Assembly: GCA_021774355.1 (NCBI GenBank) | Contig: JAJFJE010000095.1 | Span: 1 to 8,852, forward strand | DNA from: Alphaproteobacteria bacterium | Lineage (GTDB): Bacteria > Pseudomonadota > Alphaproteobacteria > Zavarziniales > Zavarziniaceae | Length of the DNA stretch: 8,852 nt | Direction: 5' to 3' | Shown: one piece after another, positions 1 to 4,745 of the stretch | How the letters are laid out: each line of letters opens with the position of its first letter | Numbering within the stretch: position 1 is the stretch's first letter | The notes under the pieces: generated by a model | The model's input: only the letters and a program-made list of their open reading frames with translations | Told to the model about the DNA's origin: nothing | Databases searched by the model: none | Position numbers and translations under genes: made by a program

Positions 1-302
1 GACAATTGGTGAATGAAGCGGACCAGGCGCTCCTGGGCGGGCAGGCTGTCGTCGCGCAGCATGGCAAAGACAGGCTCGTAGATCTCGCTTTCGACCCGTT
101 CGAGCAGGGTCAGCAGAACATTGATCTTGTCCCGGAAATAGAAATAGACGGCGCCCTTGCTGAGGCCCGCCCGCTCGGCGATCTGGTCGATGGTGGTGGT
201 ATTGAAGCGCTGGGTGACGAACAGGTGCTGGGCGGCGTTGAGCAGCGCCTCGATGCTCGACGACCGCCTCTCGGCATTGGAAACAGGCTTGCGCTTGGTC
301 AT
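1..302 (-). CDS. TetR/AcrR-family transcriptional regulator (3' end cut by window edge)
   Basis: The first 100 residues are visible; the rest lies beyond base 1. The fragment is the N-terminal DNA-binding domain of a TetR-type repressor. A basic N-terminus (MTKRKP) is followed by a first helix (about residues 14-31), then the helix-turn-helix TTIDQIAERAGLSKGAVYFYF (roughly 36-56, split here only by my numbering) and the family-typical continuation RDKINVLLTLLE. The ligand-binding domain is mostly missing, so the inducer cannot be guessed. The ATG at 302 has only a weak GGA-type ribosome site. It lies 138 bases downstream of the crotonase gene on the same strand, in a gap holding several inverted repeats. 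Because of its position it is the obvious candidate to bind the operator in the divergent promoter at 1343-1356; that is inference. The family call is secure and the target is not. Confidence 0.93.
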   Translation of the reverse strand, partial: MTKRKPVSNAERRSSSIEALLNAAQHLFVTQRFNTTTIDQIAERAGLSKGAVYFYFRDKINVLLTLLERVESEIYEPVFAMLRDDSLPAQERLVRFIHQL

Positions 303-318
303 GGCGTGATCCGAATCT

Positions 319-334
319 CTGCCGCCGGCGGCAG
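319..334. repeat. Perfect 16-bp palindrome upstream of the tetR gene
   Basis: CTGCCGCC followed directly by GGCGGCAG gives two 8-base arms with no spacer, 16 bases before the tetR ATG. It could be an autoregulatory operator or a small leader hairpin that limits translation of the regulator. GC-rich palindromes also arise by chance in DNA of this composition. Confidence 0.45.
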
Positions 335-356
335 CCGCGGGGCACCGGGCGGGTGG

Positions 357-371
357 CGCCGATCATCGGCG
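357..371. repeat. Inverted repeat CGCCGAT-C-ATCGGCG
   Basis: Perfect 7-base arms around a single central base lie in the gap between the crotonase stop (441) and the tetR start (302). The size and near-dyad form suit a binding site for a dimeric regulator. No functional evidence is visible. Confidence 0.4.
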
Positions 372-372
372 A

Positions 373-391
373 ATTCCCCGCCCGAGGGAAT
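373..391. repeat. Inverted repeat ATTCCC-N7-GGGAAT
   Basis: Six-base arms flank a 7-base loop, immediately next to the previous repeat in the crotonase-tetR gap. No U-run follows on either strand, so it is not a canonical intrinsic terminator. It could be a weak mRNA hairpin or a protein site. Confidence 0.35.
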
Positions 392-440
392 AGGCGAGGA
401 CATCGCCGCCGCGTCCCTATGGCCTTGACCGCGCTGCGTG

Positions 441-1256
441 TTAACGGCTCTGCGGGGGTTCGGCGCGGGCCGCGAAATGGGCCTCGATCGCCTTGATGTG
501 ATCGTCGGTGTGATGGGCGAGGGCCTGGAAGGCGGCGCTGAGGTCGAGAAAGGCCGGCAGCCCCATGGTCATGCTGTGGCGGAGCAGGAGCTTGGCAAGA
601 CGCAACGCCCCGCGCGGCTTCTCGGCCATCGCCCGGGCCAGGCCGAGAGCCTCGTCCAGCAGGGCCTCCGGTTCGACCACCTTGAGCACCATGCCGCAGC
701 GCAGGGCCTCGTCGGCGTCGATGATCCGCCCGGTGAGGATCAATTCGGCGGCCTTTTCCAGGCCGACCAGGCGGGGCAGGAACCAGGCCCCGCCATCGCC
801 CGGGATGATGCCCAGAGTGACGAAAGTCTCGCCGAACCGGGCCTTGGCCGAGGCGATCCGGATATCGCACATCAGGGCCAGATCGCAGCCGGCGCCGATG
901 GCCGGCCCGTTGACCGCGGCAATGGTGGGAATGTCCATGGCGTTGAGGGCCAGGGGCAATTGCTGGATGCTGCGCCGGTAGTTCTGCGCCACCTGCATCG
1001 GCGTCCCCCCCGACAGCCCGGTGCGGTCGCGCATCGCCTTGATGTCGCCGCCGGCCGAAAAGGCGCTGCCGTTCGCGGTCAGAACCAGCACCGAGACCGT
1101 ATCGTCCCGGTTGGCCTGGTCGAGCGCCGTCAACAGCGCCTCGATCATTGCCGGATCCGAAATCGGATTGCGGTTGGTGTGGTCGTTGAGGGTCACCAGC
1201 CGCACCCCGCCCATGGTTTCCGTCAGGACCCTTGCCTGCTGTTCCTGGTCGCCCAT
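441..1256 (-). CDS. Enoyl-CoA hydratase/isomerase (crotonase) family protein, copy 1
   Basis: This 271-residue protein is of normal length for a crotonase, a cytosolic enzyme family acting on acyl-CoA thioesters. Visible signatures are the first oxyanion-hole motif SAFSAGGDIKAM (about 64-75), the second, NGPAIGAGCDLALMCDIRIA (116-135), and LGIIPGDGGAWFLPRLVG (148-165). By my ungapped alignment to rat mitochondrial hydratase, Asp125 replaces the first catalytic Glu and Phe145 replaces the second, while Asp154 sits in the GDGG motif. The GDGG/WFLPR segment resembles isomerase-type relatives such as PaaG (CGGTWLLPR). An isomerase or other rearrangement activity is thus at least as likely as hydration. 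The ATG at 1256 has GGAAGG 6 bases upstream. The gene is transcribed away from the Paa-like operon, from a promoter overlapping that operon's promoter, so the two are probably co-regulated. The tetR gene follows on the same strand. Confidence 0.93.
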   Translation of the reverse strand: MGDQEQQARVLTETMGGVRLVTLNDHTNRNPISDPAMIEALLTALDQANRDDTVSVLVLTANGSAFSAGGDIKAMRDRTGLSGGTPMQVAQNYRRSIQQLPLALNAMDIPTIAAVNGPAIGAGCDLALMCDIRIASAKARFGETFVTLGIIPGDGGAWFLPRLVGLEKAAELILTGRIIDADEALRCGMVLKVVEPEALLDEALGLARAMAEKPRGALRLAKLLLRHSMTMGLPAFLDLSAAFQALAHHTDDHIKAIEAHFAARAEPPQSR

Positions 1257-1313
1257 CCCCTGCCTTCCATTCCCCCGGTGCCGCCGCCGGCTGCGGCCAG
1301 GTCACGCCCGCCA

Positions 1314-1342
1314 TTGACAGCGACAGCCGGCCCAATCACAAT
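1314..1342 (+). promoter_or_regulatory. Predicted sigma70-type promoter for the Paa-like operon
   Basis: A perfect -35 box TTGACA (1314-1319) is followed after 17 bases by CACAAT (1337-1342), matching the -10 consensus at 4 of 6 positions, including the key second A and last T. Transcription would start near 1349, about 35 bases before the paaA-like ATG at 1384. This is read by eye, without experimental support. Confidence 0.6.
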
Positions 1343-1366
1343 ACTGGTCAGTCAGTTTGTTATCAA
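1338..1366 (-). promoter_or_regulatory. Predicted divergent promoter for crotonase copy 1 (and perhaps tetR)
   Basis: On the minus strand TTGATA (1366-1361) and TATTGT (1343-1338) are separated by exactly 17 bases. The first matches the -35 consensus at 5 of 6 positions and the second the -10 consensus at 4 of 6. Its -10 lies on the same bases as the -10 of the plus-strand promoter, so the two promoters should exclude each other or be controlled as a unit. Transcription would start near 1331, leaving a leader of about 75 bases before the ATG at 1256. Confidence 0.45.
1343..1356. promoter_or_regulatory. Candidate TetR operator
   Basis: The sequence ACTGGTCAGTCAGT holds the dyad ACTG-GT-CAGT, with a further CAGT repeated directly after it. 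It covers the predicted start point of the operon promoter and fills most of the spacer of the minus-strand promoter, so one bound repressor would block both. ACTG/CAGT-type dyads are common in operators of TetR-family acyl-CoA regulators. Assignment to the local TetR protein is inference. Confidence 0.5.
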
Positions 1367-1370
1367 GCAT

Positions 1371-1376
1371 GAAGGG
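1371..1376 (+). promoter_or_regulatory. Ribosome binding site that decides the PaaA-like start
   Basis: GAAGGG lies 7 bases before the ATG at 1384. An in-frame ATG at 1369 overlaps this site and has no comparable site upstream, so 1384 is preferred. Confidence 0.7.
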
Positions 1377-1383
1377 TCCGGAC

Positions 1384-2364
1384 ATGGAAAGCCGTCAGGC
1401 CGTAAGCCACAAGGAACGCCCGGCCGCGCCGGTTGGCGGCGCGGCCGACCACGAAATCGCCCTCCAGGTGCGGGTGAAGAGCGGCTACAAGCTGGAAAGC
1501 GAAACCGAGATGACCGCGCGCTATCGCGACGTCCTGGTCCAGACCATGCTGATCGCCGCCGACCTCGAATTGTCGACCATCACCATGTACTACACGCCGC
1601 TGCTGATGGCGCCGACGCTGGAGACCAAGATGGCGGTCGCCTCGGCGATGCAGGACGAACTGGGCCATGCCCAGGTGATGTACCGCATGCTCGAGGATTT
1701 CGGCTACAACACCAACCAGCTGATCTTCGAGCGCGACCCGACCGAGTTCCGCACCTTCTATCTCACCCAGCACGAGATCAAGGACTACATCCAGTGCGTG
1801 GTCTACATGCTGCTGGGCGACCGGGCCGGTTACACCACGACCCGCGACCTGGAGGAGGCATGCTCGTTCGGCCCCTATGCCCGGTCGCTGCGCAAGGTCA
1901 ATTTCGAGGAGAAGTTCCACGTTGCCCATGGCGAGCGCTGGACGCGCTTCTACTGGAACCACTCGGCGGAGACCCGGCAGCGGGTCCAGGAGGCCATCGA
2001 CTTCGTGTTCCCCAACGCGGTGATGTGGTTCGGCACCCCCGATCACATGAAGAAACGGGTCGACCAGCTGACCTACAAGATCCGCGGCCAGAGCAACGAC
2101 GAGCTGCGCCAGCGCTGGCTGGCCGAAGTCGTGCCCTTCTGCGAATCGGTCGGGATCCGCGTGCCGGCCCATTTCGAGCCCGCGCTCGGCCGTTATGTGC
2201 TCGATTACCAGGTGCCCATCCTTCTCGACGAGGAAACCGGCAAGTGGAGCGACACCCCGTGCACCTGGGAGGCGCAGTTCGCCCAGTGGAAGAAGGGCGG
2301 GCCGACCAAGGTCTCGGGCTTCCAGCGCCTGCAGGAAGATCACTGGGGAGCCGACCTGTGGTGA
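1384..2364 (+). CDS. PaaA-like catalytic subunit of an acyl-CoA epoxidase (di-iron, ferritin-like)
   Basis: This 326-residue protein is homologous to PaaA, the catalytic subunit of phenylacetyl-CoA 1,2-epoxidase (about 310 residues). It would use O2 at a di-iron centre to epoxidise or hydroxylate an acyl-CoA in the cytosol. Probable iron ligands are Glu62 on the first helix, Glu92 and His95 in QDELGH, Asp146 or a nearby residue on the third helix, and Glu176 and His179 in EEKFH. The 30- and 33-residue steps from Glu62 to Glu92 and His95 equal those I recall for E. coli PaaA. Other shared stretches are FGPYARSLRK (162-171) and NDELRQRW followed by VPFCESVGIRVP. An extra segment of about 20 residues precedes the core. 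The protein is clearly diverged from E. coli PaaA, and its neighbours are not those of a standard paa operon, so the substrate need not be phenylacetyl-CoA. Its stop overlaps the next gene by 4 bases. Confidence 0.9.
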   Translation: MESRQAVSHKERPAAPVGGAADHEIALQVRVKSGYKLESETEMTARYRDVLVQTMLIAADLELSTITMYYTPLLMAPTLETKMAVASAMQDELGHAQVMYRMLEDFGYNTNQLIFERDPTEFRTFYLTQHEIKDYIQCVVYMLLGDRAGYTTTRDLEEACSFGPYARSLRKVNFEEKFHVAHGERWTRFYWNHSAETRQRVQEAIDFVFPNAVMWFGTPDHMKKRVDQLTYKIRGQSNDELRQRWLAEVVPFCESVGIRVPAHFEPALGRYVLDYQVPILLDEETGKWSDTPCTWEAQFAQWKKGGPTKVSGFQRLQEDHWGADLW

Positions 2365-2672
2365 CCGTGGACGCGGTGCGCGAGGCCCTTGAAACCGTCG
2401 AGGACCCCCATGTTCCGGTCAGCCTGCGGCGCATGGGGATGCTGCGCGACATCGCCATCGACGATGGCGGGGTGGTGCAGGTCCAACTGTGCATTCCCTG
2501 TCTCGGCTGCCCCGGCGTCACCCTGTTGCGGGAAGCGATCGAGCAGTGCGTCACTGCGCTTCCGGGGGTCAGCCGGGTGGTGGTCGATGCCGGGTTCTTC
2601 CTGCCCTGGTCGCGCGACATGGTCGATGCCGAGGCCAAGGCCCTGATGCGAACCAGCGGAATACAGATATGA
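2361..2672 (+). CDS. PaaD-like N-terminal half: DUF59/MIP18 domain protein
   Basis: This 103-residue protein starts at a GTG that overlaps the stop of the PaaA-like gene (GTGA), with GGGGAG 10 bases upstream. It is the DUF59/MIP18 domain that forms the first part of PaaD. EDPHVPVSLRRMGMLRDI (14-31) matches the family DPE(I)PV...LGMVR signature. LGCPGVTLLREAI (48-60) carries the conserved Cys50. FFLPWSRDMVDAEAKALMR (79-97) followed by SGI matches the PaaD segment just before its linker. PaaD is needed in vivo for the epoxidase and is related to Fe-S/metal assembly factors; its exact chemistry is unsettled. The chain ends where the C-terminal zinc domain of E. coli PaaD should begin, and that domain is encoded separately at 3676-3870. 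Its place between the A and B genes supports a dedicated maturation role. Confidence 0.85.
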   Translation: MTVDAVREALETVEDPHVPVSLRRMGMLRDIAIDDGGVVQVQLCIPCLGCPGVTLLREAIEQCVTALPGVSRVVVDAGFFLPWSRDMVDAEAKALMRTSGIQI

Positions 2673-2923
2673 AGCCGAAGCACATCGGTCGCGCCGAACT
2701 GGGCGGCCCTGCGACGAAGTTCTACGAGGTCTTTGCCCGGGCGACCTCGGAAGACGTGCTCGCCCATGTCGGCAGCATCGAGGCGCCCAACGACGACCTG
2801 GCCCAGGTGCGGGCCTGGTACGTCTATGACCAGTTGCCCTGGAAGGAAATGTGCGTGGTCCCGACCGAGGCCTTCATCTCGGTCACCGAACGGGGCGCCC
2901 GCGGCAAGATCAGGGAGATGTGA
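2669..2923 (+). CDS. PaaB-like small subunit of the acyl-CoA epoxidase
   Basis: This 84-residue protein is slightly shorter than E. coli PaaB (about 95). The core KFYEVFARATSEDVLAHVGS (17-36) matches the PaaB pattern YEVFVR...HVGSLHA, and the remainder, AWYVYDQLPWKEMCVVPTE (49-67), follows the PaaB order of a helix then a strand before a short tail. PaaB has no catalytic residues. In the known complex it bridges PaaAC heterodimers, and a structural role is expected here. The ATG lies in an ATGA overlap with the stop of the PaaD-like gene, so translation is probably coupled. Its own ribosome site is weak (a GGA about 8 bases upstream), which fits coupling. Confidence 0.85.
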   Translation: MKPKHIGRAELGGPATKFYEVFARATSEDVLAHVGSIEAPNDDLAQVRAWYVYDQLPWKEMCVVPTEAFISVTERGARGKIREM

Positions 2924-3679
2924 ATGACCACCCCGGACAAGGATGCGCTTGGCGAAGCGCTGAGGAACGATCTTCTGGCCCTGGCGGACAGCAAGCTGGT
3001 GCTGGCCAACTGGTATACCACTTGCGTCCATAATGGCCGCTCGCTGCCGGATTTTGCCGCCCTGCTGGGCATGGCGACCGCCACCTTCGGCCATACCCGC
3101 GCGCTCTATCTCTATCTGGTCAATCTGGGCTGCGACTATGACGGGCTGGAACGGCGGGCCCAGCCGGCCGCCTTCTGCTCGATGAACCTGCTGGACCGTC
3201 CGCCCGAGGACTGGGAGGATTTCATTGCCACGGTCTATCTGGCCGAACTGGCCATGTGGACCTTCGCCTCGGGCTTCCTCGGCCACCCGGACCGGCCGCT
3301 GGCCGGCCTGATCCGCAAGATCGGCGAAGAATCCTACTTTCACCTGAAATATTGCCAGGGCTGGCAGTCGATCTTCACCGAGACCGGCAACCGCCGCTAT
3401 GGCGCGGCCCTGGCCGCCCGCTTGCCCGCCGCGCTGGCCTGGTTCCGCGCGCAGGAGGACGACCTGCTCCAGGCCGCGGGGCAGCGCGACTTGCCCCTGT
3501 CGACCCTGTGCCAGTCCTACCGCGCCGAGGTCCTGAACAGCCTGGGCGGGGCGTCGGCGGGCGACGGGCCGCCGGCCTCCCTTGACGGCTGGGATCCGCA
3601 GCGGCGGCGCGCCGGGACCATGCCCCAACGCCTGTTCGAGATCATCCGGCTGAAAGATCCGGGAGCCGTTCTCCGGTGA
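2924..3679 (+). CDS. PaaC-like structural subunit of the acyl-CoA epoxidase
   Basis: This 251-residue all-helical protein matches PaaC in length. LADSKLVLANWY (20-31) parallels the DNCLVLSQRLGEW region of E. coli PaaC, FGHTRALYLYLVNLG (55-69) parallels LGQARNF, and GEESYFHLKYCQGW (134-147) parallels KEARYHLRFSRGW. As in PaaC, the ferritin fold seems to lack a full iron site: Thr54 precedes Gly56-His57 where a metal-binding ExxH would need Glu. It should pair with the PaaA-like subunit and shape the CoA-binding cleft instead of catalysing. The gene abuts the PaaB-like stop (TGAATG) and has AGGGAG 6 bases upstream, the best internal ribosome site of the operon. Its stop overlaps the next gene (GTGA). 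Confidence 0.88.
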   Translation: MTTPDKDALGEALRNDLLALADSKLVLANWYTTCVHNGRSLPDFAALLGMATATFGHTRALYLYLVNLGCDYDGLERRAQPAAFCSMNLLDRPPEDWEDFIATVYLAELAMWTFASGFLGHPDRPLAGLIRKIGEESYFHLKYCQGWQSIFTETGNRRYGAALAARLPAALAWFRAQEDDLLQAAGQRDLPLSTLCQSYRAEVLNSLGGASAGDGPPASLDGWDPQRRRAGTMPQRLFEIIRLKDPGAVLR

Positions 3680-3870
3680 GCGGCGACCGGGACTTTGCCG
3701 GCGTGCGCTGCCCCCATTGCGCCAGCGAGGCGCTGACCATGGTGTCGCTGTTCGGCAGCAGCGTGTCGGAGGTAATGTTCAGATGCGGGCAGTGCCGCAC
3801 CGTGTTCAACTGGGTGAAATGGCGCGGCACCCTGCCACCGACGCCGACGGTGCCAGACCGCCCCTCATGA
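3676..3870 (+). CDS. PaaD-like C-terminal half: stand-alone zinc-ribbon protein
   Basis: This 64-residue protein starts at GTG 3676, overlapping the PaaC-like stop, with GGGAG 10 bases upstream. VRCPHCAS (10-17) and FRCGQC (35-40) form a CxxC-21-CxxC zinc ribbon with Cys12, Cys15, Cys37 and Cys40. The C-terminal domain of E. coli PaaD, as I recall it, reads VRCPRCAS ... YRCDSC with the same 21-residue spacing and the same FGS in the loop. This gene is therefore the missing second half of PaaD, placed at the end of the operon after paaC instead of fused to the DUF59 domain. A Pro-rich tail of about 14 residues follows. It is complete and not a frameshift remnant: the two halves are separated by two intact genes. 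It probably works with the DUF59 protein in assembling or protecting the metal site. Confidence 0.82.
   Translation: MSGDRDFAGVRCPHCASEALTMVSLFGSSVSEVMFRCGQCRTVFNWVKWRGTLPPTPTVPDRPS
3865..3870. other. Convergent stop codons sharing TCATGA
   Basis: The palindrome TCATGA supplies TGA to the zinc-ribbon gene on the plus strand and TGA to the thioesterase on the minus strand. The two genes thus overlap tail-to-tail by 6 bases, leaving no room for a terminator between them. Confidence 0.9.
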
Positions 3871-4254
3871 CTGCCGGCGGTGGCTCTGGGCCAGAAACCG
3901 TTCGAGTTCCACGACGAAGCGTTCGTGAAACCCGGACAGGATCGCCCCCTCTTCGTCATGGGCCGCGATCTCGAACAGGCGGCGGCGGCGCTCGGCTTCG
4001 CGCAATGTCGCCGTGATCCAGATCCGCATGCCGAGCGGCGTCGCCTTGAGATGGCGCAGATCCAGATGGCTGCCGACCGTCGCCTGGCCCGGTGCCAGAT
4101 GGGGCAGGATCAGCTGGTGGCTGGTGTTCTCGGCAAACAGCACCAGCTTGGGTGTGGCCAGGACATCGACCCCGTCATTGCCCATGGCGGAGGCCAGGTG
4201 ATCCGGGCCGACCACCAGGCTGTCGGTGCGGCTGGCGCCGATCGCGATGGTCAT
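3865..4254 (-). CDS. FlK-type hotdog thioesterase
   Basis: This 129-residue single hotdog-fold protein resembles the fluoroacetyl-CoA thioesterase FlK and its wide family of acyl-CoA thioesterases. Thr34 and Glu42 (in LATPKLVLFAE) and His68 (in LRHLKATPLG) keep the spacing of the FlK catalytic set Thr42, Glu50 and His76 exactly (8 and 26 residues). SGFHERFVV near the end matches FlK SGTHERAVI. Ungapped, the position of FlK Phe36, which helps recognise fluorine, is Gly28, so fluoroacetyl-CoA is an unlikely substrate. The start at 4254 is chosen because AGGAG lies 7 bases upstream; an ATG 48 bases earlier in frame would run over the start of the divergent gene and lacks such a site. A role in freeing CoA from a stalled or reactive intermediate of this pathway is plausible but inferred. 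Confidence 0.85.
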   Translation of the reverse strand: MTIAIGASRTDSLVVGPDHLASAMGNDGVDVLATPKLVLFAENTSHQLILPHLAPGQATVGSHLDLRHLKATPLGMRIWITATLREAERRRRLFEIAAHDEEGAILSGFHERFVVELERFLAQSHRRQS

Positions 4255-4261
4255 GGGCAGG

Positions 4262-4266
4262 CTCCT
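4262..4266 (-). promoter_or_regulatory. Ribosome binding site deciding the FlK-type thioesterase start
   Basis: On the minus strand AGGAG sits 7 bases before the ATG at 4254. This sets the start there and not at the in-frame ATG at 4302. Confidence 0.75.
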
Positions 4267-4301
4267 AGAGTGATGGCGGACAGCACGCGAAAGGATATGC
4301 A

Positions 4302-4736
4302 ATGGTCGAGGCCTGGCTGACCGTCGCCGGCACCTATCCCCACTGGACGGAAGACACGTTGCGGTTCGGCGATTCCGATCTTCTGGGCCATATCAACACC
4401 GCATCCTATGTTACCTATTGCGATACGGCACGGCTGATCTTCTGCACCGAGCTGGGCTTGATCGGCCCCGGTCTCGACAGTGCCGCCATGGTGGTGCGCA
4501 CCGCCATCGACCTGATGAAGGAGTTGTTCCCGCCGGGCCGCATCGACATCGGCACGGGCGTCGCCCGGGTCGGCAAGACCTCGTTCACCGTGACCCAGGG
4601 GCTGTTCCACCGGGGCGCCTGCGTGGCCGTCGCCGAAACCGTGCTGGTGTGCTTTTCCCGCGCCACCCGGCGCCCGACACCCCCGGCCGCGCCGTTTTCT
4701 GCGCGGGCCGCCGCCCTGGCCCTGCGCCGGCCGTGA
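4302..4736 (+). CDS. 4HBT/FadM-type hotdog acyl-CoA thioesterase
   Basis: This 144-residue protein carries the 4HBT-family active-site segment RFGDSDLLGHINTASYVTYC (21-40). Asp24, Asp26, His30 and Asn32 fit the DxDxxGHxN pattern of FadM/YbgC-like thioesterases, and Asp26 aligns with the catalytic Asp17 of Pseudomonas 4-hydroxybenzoyl-CoA thioesterase. The family hydrolyses acyl- or aroyl-CoA in the cytosol. The last 20 or so residues are Ala/Pro/Arg-rich and look like an unstructured tail. AAGGA lies 6 bases before the ATG. The gene is divergent from the FlK-type thioesterase, with 47 bases between the two starts, and its stop is 9 bases from the convergent ligase 1 stop. Two unrelated thioesterases side by side suggest CoA recycling matters in this pathway. 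The substrate is unknown. Confidence 0.87.
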   Translation: MVEAWLTVAGTYPHWTEDTLRFGDSDLLGHINTASYVTYCDTARLIFCTELGLIGPGLDSAAMVVRTAIDLMKELFPPGRIDIGTGVARVGKTSFTVTQGLFHRGACVAVAETVLVCFSRATRRPTPPAAPFSARAAALALRRP

Positions 4737-4745
4737 TCCCGCCGC

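Noticed and set aside
438..2672. A very long plus-strand open frame running from antisense to crotonase 1 through the PaaA-like gene.
   Set aside because: Only its last part, from GTG 2361, has a recognisable domain. The rest is out-of-frame or antisense reading kept open by high GC, and it would cross the divergent promoter.
1898..3628. A 576-residue minus-strand open frame opposite the PaaA-D genes.
   Set aside because: It is a low-complexity antisense translation with no motif, while the plus strand carries four recognisable families across the same bases.
3867..4016. A small plus-strand gene starting in the ATGA after the zinc-ribbon gene.
   Set aside because: It is antisense to the conserved C-terminal part of the FlK-type thioesterase and its Arg/Gly/Pro-rich translation matches nothing I recognise.
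4255..4302. An N-terminal extension of the FlK-type thioesterase starting at 4302.
   Set aside because: AGGAG is ideally placed for the ATG at 4254, and the extension has no similarity to the family and would overlap the start of the divergent gene.
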